12,871 nucleotides of DNA from JBCBSS01 sp039819065. GTDB lineage: Bacteria; Bacteroidota; Bacteroidia; Cytophagales; Cyclobacteriaceae. Where the stretch lies: the NCBI GenBank assembly GCA_039819065.1, contig JBCBSS010000187.1, positions 1 to 12,871 on the forward strand. The letters run 5' to 3'. Position numbers and translations under genes: made by a program. The notes beneath the pieces were generated by a model. It was not told the DNA's origin, did no database searches, and saw only the letters and a program-made list of their open reading frames with translations. How positions within the stretch are numbered: the stretch's first letter is position 1; each line of letters opens with the position of its first letter. Below are positions 8,871 to 12,871 of this stretch, in pieces.

Positions 8871-11800
8871 ATGAAGAAATTCTTTATACTGATAGCTTTA
8901 TTACTCATCTTTTTCCAAGGTAGAACTCAGGATGTCGTGCCTGATGCCATTGAACTAGAGGTGCTTAAAAATCTTTATGATAGCACGAACGGTGATGGCT
9001 GGACGTCAAACACCAATTGGCCGTCACTAGCCAATTGGCCTTCTACGGCTTCTAGCGCTGACTATGCCACATGGCATGGTATAACTGTTCAAAACGGCGA
9101 TATCACTAAAATATCACTGACGGCCAATATGTTGGATGGGAATCTGCCTTCTACATTGGGTCAACTTACTGCTTTAAAAGAATTGCTTTTGGACGGAAAC
9201 CTGCTTCAGGGAGAAATCCCAACTTGTTTTGGTGACCTGACGAACCTGACAAGTTTGGACTTAAGTAGCAATATTCTGGATGGAGAGATACCCGAATCAC
9301 TTGGCAACTTAGGCTCGCTTATTTACCTCTACCTCGACAATAACCTTTTATCCGGAAGTATTCCTGATGAGCTTGGAAACCTATCTTCACTCAAGTATCT
9401 ATACCTGTATCTGAACGACCTCAGTGGCAACATACCTGGAGAGCTCGGCCAACTGACTAATCTCTGGGACCTAAGGCTACAATTGAATAGCCTTTCAGGC
9501 TCTATTTCGCCAGAATTAGGAGGCATGAGCCAATTGAGAACGCTGAGGTTGAATGCCAATCAATTGAGTGGTTCAATTCCAGCGGCCTTGGGACAGATAA
9601 GCACGCTCAATCATTTGCATTTGACCAGTAATAATCTGGAAGGTGCCATTCCTGAAGAAATTGGTAACCTTAGCTTACTCACCTATTTATACCTCGATTA
9701 CAACAATTTGTCAGGCGCTATACCTGAGAGTTTTGGAAACCTCACCAAGCTGGCTTTTCTCATGATTCGGCATAATCAGCTAGAGGGAGCGATGCCTGAT
9801 ACCCTGGCAAGCATAACCACCTTAAATTGGATATACGCACATGACAATAAGTTTACCCGCATTCCGGATTTCAGCATCCATCCGAAGCTATCCAGGTTCC
9901 ACATGGCTCGCAACCGCTTGGATTTCGGCTCGATAGAGGAAAACCTAACTGGACCAAACACCTATCATTTTTCGGGCTTTTTTAGCTATTTGTCACAAAG
10001 AGCAGTAACTGATCTGGTACAAAAGCAAGTCTATCAAATGGGTGATGTGCTTGTTGCTGATGACCGTACAGGAGGACAGCATACGGCATACCAATGGCAG
10101 AAGTGGGATGGCACAGCCTGGCAGAACATAGCCGGGGCCACCGATTCCACCTATGACTTCAGCGCTACCCGTGCTGATGCCGGGCGCTATCGCTGTGAGA
10201 TGACCAATACCTGGGTGCCAGGAGAAGTACTCTATACCGATGAGATCAAACTGGTACCTGAGGATGAGTTTAATCCAGTACCGAACCACGATGTTTTCCC
10301 TGCTGTACAGGGTCGCAGTGATGGTAGCATTACTGCCATTAAGTGGCGTACTTATGGTAGCCATGAGCAAGCATTTACCTATCGTTATGATGCTCTTGGC
10401 CGGTTGCAGGATGCCTACTATGCTTCTAAAGATGAAACTACTGGTGGCTGGACACGCTACCGCGGTAACTACAACGTAGAAGCACTTAACTACGATGCTA
10501 ATGGCAACATAGCAAGCCTCGATCGCTATGCCAACCGTGAAGGTGGGCAGAAAGTAGATGAGATTGCCTATACCTATGACGGTAACCAATTGCAAGAGGT
10601 AACCGACAACGCGCCATTCCTGGAAGGTTTTGAAGACGGCAATGTAGCTGGAACTGATTATACCTACGACGATGATGGTAATATTATTGCCGATCTGAAC
10701 CGTGGTATTACATTAATAGAGTACAACCGCCTTAATCTGCCTAGGAAGATTACCATGGAAGATGGTAGCTATATCATCTACAAGTACGATGCTACCGGTG
10801 CCTTGTTGATAAGGGAACACTACGACCAAGACGGTACACGCGAACTGAAGCGACAATTTAAAGGCGAGTTCGAATATGAAGACGATGTCCTTAAAGTAAT
10901 CTACCATGACTTTGGCAGGATTGTCTCTCGACCTGAGTCGGGACCGAGCTTTGGAGATCTCGAGTACCAATACCATATTGCCGACCATCAAGGCAATACC
11001 CGCGTGACCTTCACCACAGCACCGCAGACGCAGTCTGCAACGGCTACCCTGGAGACAGCACAGGAAGATACTGAAAGGGTGGACTTCATCTATTATGATG
11101 ATGTTATCAAGGTGAACTCACCGTTATTTGACCATACTGGCGGCACTGACACCCAGTATGCCCTGCGCCTTTCTGGTACGACCAATGAACAGATTGGCCT
11201 GGCTAAATCCCTACAGGTAATGCCTGGTGATGTGATCAAGACAGAAGTATATGCCAAATATGTAGATCCTAATAATGCCAACTGGACTACACAATTGGCT
11301 GACTTCCTAGCCACCATTGCTAATGGTACGGCTCCTGCAGGGACAGTGATCGATGGTGCTAGCGCAGGGGCAACAGCAAGCTTCCCATTCCTGGGCACCT
11401 TTACCCCTGACCCCGGCACAGGTACAGGCCCTCAAGCCTACCTAAATGTATTGGTCTTTGATGAGCACTTCAACTTCCTCTATGCCGATGTAGACCGTAT
11501 AGATGAAAGTGCAGTAGAAACCGGTACGGATGTGCCCCACGACAAGCTCATGGTGGAGACCACCATTGAGCAGGCAGGCTATGTCTACATCTACCTATCT
11601 AATGATAATGCCACCCCGGTAGAAGTCTATTTCGATGACTTTGCCGTGACCCATGAGCAAAGCCCATTGATCCAGTCATCGGATTTCTATCCTTTCGGTC
11701 TGGCCTTTAACAGCCACGTACGAGAGAATATTTTCAAAAACCGTTTCCTATACAACGGTAGTAGCGAGCTGAACGAAAAGACCGGCCTTTATGAAACGCC

Positions 11801-12871
11801 TTTCCGGCAGTATGATCCGGCTATTGGCCGGTTGAATGGCATTGACCCGGTGGCGGGTAAGTACAGTAGCTTAAGTCCATATAATTTTGCTTTCAATGAC
11901 CCTATCAATTTCAGTGACCCTAGCGGTGCTGATCCGATGAATATTCCCTTGCCGTCCGGCATGTCTTCCGGAAATGGTGGAGGTATAAATAATAGCCTGA
12001 GAATTTCAAATAGGGGATTTGGAACGTTCGGAGCCAATGGGTCAGGCAGTTTTGGATGGTCGCCTTTTGGACCTGTTGAATCACCCATTACCAGTTGGTA
12101 TATGGGTACTGGTTATAACGCCTACGGCATGCTTAGGTCTGTCGGGCCGACTTTTGAACAATGGCAGGACTATAGGCAGTTGAGAGAACTTGCTGGCGAT
12201 GCGTTGAAGGGAAACTGGATTACTGGATTTGAGATATGGTGGCCTAAACTTCTAGATGTAACCGGCTATAACTTTTCGACCAATAAGAACTATAGAGTAT
12301 ATGACTTTGATATCATACCGGTAACCGGACTGGGAAGTGAGCTGGACTTTTTTGGGGGAGCCATTATTGGAGGGTTGAACGGGGTTAAAAGCTCTGTAGA
12401 AGGAATTCAAAGCTTAGGAACAGCCCAAGGTTGGATCGATATGGCCAATGGGTTCGGGGATCAAGCGGCCATGATGAACCCGCTTTCCAGTTCAAGGGGT
12501 ATGATGCTCAATGCGCAGCTAGCCGCTAATGCCCAACAATTCATACAAAATGCCCCTAATATGTCCGCTGGTGAATGGGGTTATTTAACAGGTTTTGCAG
12601 GGTATAAGGTTTTTGAAGGAATAGTAATTTCGAAAGGAACGGGATTTGTTGTATCTTATGGATCCGGATTTTTCAGTGCATCTGGCTTATTTAGAAGAAC
12701 AGCAAATGTTGGTGCATTTTCTCATTTACAGGTACCCATGCAAATGAGATATGTTAAACACTATGCCGGCCAAGGGGGAATAGGATTAGATGGTGTACGG
12801 ATTAAAATATTAAGGCAAAGTGATTTAGTTAATTATCCAGCGACAGGTTCAGCTAGCGGTAAAACCATTAG
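8871..12871 (+). CDS. gene C: secreted LRR-Ig protein carrying the C-terminal half of an RHS protein and a polymorphic tip (3' partial)
   Basis: Open for 1333 codons to the window edge with no stop, so 3' partial. ATG 8871 gives a clean signal peptide (MKKFFILIALLLIFFQGRT|Q). An in-frame ATG at 8781 would add 30 polar, basic residues and is less likely. Order of domains: an LRR cap-like 'LKNLYDSTNGDGW' (about 29-41); about twelve 24-residue leucine-rich repeats (78-362); an Ig-like domain (about 377-460, 'DAGRYRCEM' at 436-444); then RHS sequence beginning 'VFPAVQGRSDGSITAIKWR' (475-493). YD repeats follow, e.g. 'YRYDALGRL' (504-512), 'YDANGN' (541-546), 'YTYDDDGN' (597-604) and 'YKYDATG' (637-643); 'DHQGNTRVTF' (705-714); a jelly-roll-like insert (about 735-925); and the RHS-associated core, 'DFYPFG' (938-943) to 'DPSG' (1016-1019). 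The tip is 1020 onward. The RHS portion starts exactly where gene B stops. By family analogy the core marks the point where the tip is cut off; the tip's activity is unknown. Confidence 0.87.
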   Translation, partial: MKKFFILIALLLIFFQGRTQDVVPDAIELEVLKNLYDSTNGDGWTSNTNWPSLANWPSTASSADYATWHGITVQNGDITKISLTANMLDGNLPSTLGQLTALKELLLDGNLLQGEIPTCFGDLTNLTSLDLSSNILDGEIPESLGNLGSLIYLYLDNNLLSGSIPDELGNLSSLKYLYLYLNDLSGNIPGELGQLTNLWDLRLQLNSLSGSISPELGGMSQLRTLRLNANQLSGSIPAALGQISTLNHLHLTSNNLEGAIPEEIGNLSLLTYLYLDYNNLSGAIPESFGNLTKLAFLMIRHNQLEGAMPDTLASITTLNWIYAHDNKFTRIPDFSIHPKLSRFHMARNRLDFGSIEENLTGPNTYHFSGFFSYLSQRAVTDLVQKQVYQMGDVLVADDRTGGQHTAYQWQKWDGTAWQNIAGATDSTYDFSATRADAGRYRCEMTNTWVPGEVLYTDEIKLVPEDEFNPVPNHDVFPAVQGRSDGSITAIKWRTYGSHEQAFTYRYDALGRLQDAYYASKDETTGGWTRYRGNYNVEALNYDANGNIASLDRYANREGGQKVDEIAYTYDGNQLQEVTDNAPFLEGFEDGNVAGTDYTYDDDGNIIADLNRGITLIEYNRLNLPRKITMEDGSYIIYKYDATGALLIREHYDQDGTRELKRQFKGEFEYEDDVLKVIYHDFGRIVSRPESGPSFGDLEYQYHIADHQGNTRVTFTTAPQTQSATATLETAQEDTERVDFIYYDDVIKVNSPLFDHTGGTDTQYALRLSGTTNEQIGLAKSLQVMPGDVIKTEVYAKYVDPNNANWTTQLADFLATIANGTAPAGTVIDGASAGATASFPFLGTFTPDPGTGTGPQAYLNVLVFDEHFNFLYADVDRIDESAVETGTDVPHDKLMVETTIEQAGYVYIYLSNDNATPVEVYFDDFAVTHEQSPLIQSSDFYPFGLAFNSHVRENIFKNRFLYNGSSELNEKTGLYETPFRQYDPAIGRLNGIDPVAGKYSSLSPYNFAFNDPINFSDPSGADPMNIPLPSGMSSGNGGGINNSLRISNRGFGTFGANGSGSFGWSPFGPVESPITSWYMGTGYNAYGMLRSVGPTFEQWQDYRQLRELAGDALKGNWITGFEIWWPKLLDVTGYNFSTNKNYRVYDFDIIPVTGLGSELDFFGGAIIGGLNGVKSSVEGIQSLGTAQGWIDMANGFGDQAAMMNPLSSSRGMMLNAQLAANAQQFIQNAPNMSAGEWGYLTGFAGYKVFEGIVISKGTGFVVSYGSGFFSASGLFRRTANVGAFSHLQVPMQMRYVKHYAGQGGIGLDGVRIKILRQSDLVNYPATGSASGKTI
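9102..9956 (+). repeat. about twelve tandem plant-type leucine-rich repeats in gene C
   Basis: From residue 78 to about 362, units follow the 24-residue pattern LxxLxxLxLxxNxLSGxIPxxLGx. Examples are 'LSSLKYLYLYLNDLSGNIPG' (unit 5) and 'LSLLTYLYLDYNNLSGAIPE' (unit 9). Unit 1 (78-98) is short, units 2-10 fit 24 residues without a gap, and units 11-12 are degenerate. The LSGxIP signature is the type first known from plant receptor proteins and also common in secreted Bacteroidota proteins. Such arrays usually bind protein or glycan ligands; the ligand here is unknown. Confidence 0.85.
10260..11927 (+). other. RHS C-terminal half and RHS-associated core (within gene C)
   Basis: Residues about 464-1019 of gene C. 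It opens at the GNIxAxKW equivalent (GSITAIKWR, W492), carries about five YD-type repeats, a 'DHQGNTRVTF' motif and a jelly-roll-like insert of about 190 residues. It closes with the RHS-associated core: 'RQYDPAIGRLNGIDP' (979-993) and 'NDPINFSDPSG' (1009-1019). In TcC and other RHS proteins the core aspartates perform self-cleavage just after this segment. D982, D992 and D1016 are present here, so cleavage shortly after residue 1019 is plausible by analogy, not shown. Confidence 0.8.
11928..12871 (+). other. variable C-terminal tip of gene C, putative toxin region, truncated by the window edge
   Basis: At least 314 residues follow the core's DPSG. The first part is Gly/Ser/Asn-rich (about 1020-1060), then comes a glycine-rich hydrophobic stretch ('FFGGAIIGGLNGV', 1160-1172), a polar segment and a second glycine-rich hydrophobic stretch (about 1240-1275). 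The last visible residues are 'YVKHYAGQGGIGLDGVRIKI' (1294-1313) followed by LRQSDLVNYP. I do not recognise the tip with certainty. The end faintly recalls RHS-linked tips that run on into an HExxH-like zinc peptidase motif, but that part would lie beyond the window. Hand counts give about 37% GC for 12601-12840, against about 52% for 11341-11520, as is usual for exchangeable tips. Confidence 0.5.

Noticed and set aside
10240..10479. + strand 79-codon frame inside gene C
   Set aside because: Out of frame with the RHS sequence, which reads cleanly through the same stretch with YD repeats.
1038..12088. Several - strand open frames of 60-200 codons (for example 9993-10595 and 7039-7479)
   Set aside because: All lie opposite strongly supported + strand coding sequence with recognisable domains, and none shows a coherent domain of its own.
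1..12871. CRISPR array, tRNA, rRNA, insertion sequence
   Set aside because: No regularly spaced direct repeats, clover-leaf sequence, rRNA motif, transposase frame or flanking terminal inverted repeats were seen; the protein-level repeats are LRR, Ig, PKD and RHS.

Overview
The window looks like a chromosomal accessory region of a Bacteroidota bacterium, most like a marine Cytophagales or Fulvivirga/Roseivirga-type organism. I infer this from the gene families: a very large secreted 'SPDAS...LGRYGE' protein, an RHS protein with a DUF6443-type start, PKD modules with the WDFGDG motif, and the Bacteroidota form of the RHS core ('DFYPFG...DPSG'). Also fitting are a good TTTG-N19-TAnnTTTG promoter, A-rich rather than Shine-Dalgarno leaders, and moderate GC in the genes with very AT-rich spacers. 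The taxon is an inference; no rRNA or other marker gene is present.

Layout, all genes on the + strand: 1-609 is an AT-rich upstream region with one promoter candidate at 223-253. Gene A (610-5094) is a secreted protein of about 1494 residues with an RHS/SpvB-like shell region, a jelly-roll-like insert, a YD motif and four PKD/Ig-like modules at its C-terminus. Gene B (5098-8439, 3 bp later) is a secreted 1113-residue protein with tandem Ig-like modules, then DUF6443 and the N-terminal half of a Bacteroidota RHS repeat protein. A gene-free spacer lies at 8440-8870. Gene C (8871 to beyond the window) is a secreted protein with about twelve plant-type leucine-rich repeats, one Ig-like domain, the C-terminal half of an RHS protein, the RHS-associated core, and at least 314 residues of variable C-terminal tip, cut by the window edge.

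The most interesting feature is that genes B and C together make up one RHS protein. B stops right after the landmark 'DLFGLELIYQD', where family members normally run on through a short linker into 'GNIxAxKW'. C picks up that continuation ('GSITAIKWR') about 490 residues into its own chain, after a fresh signal peptide, an LRR array and an Ig domain. Neither half is decayed. I infer a split, separately exported RHS shell that reassembles outside the cytoplasm. A, B and C may form a three-part surface toxin-delivery or adhesion device, loosely analogous to the TcB/TcC cocoon of insecticidal Tc toxins. In that model each polypeptide carries its own binding module (PKD, Ig or LRR) and C carries the polymorphic toxin tip. 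The toxin activity, any immunity gene and the end of gene C lie outside the window.
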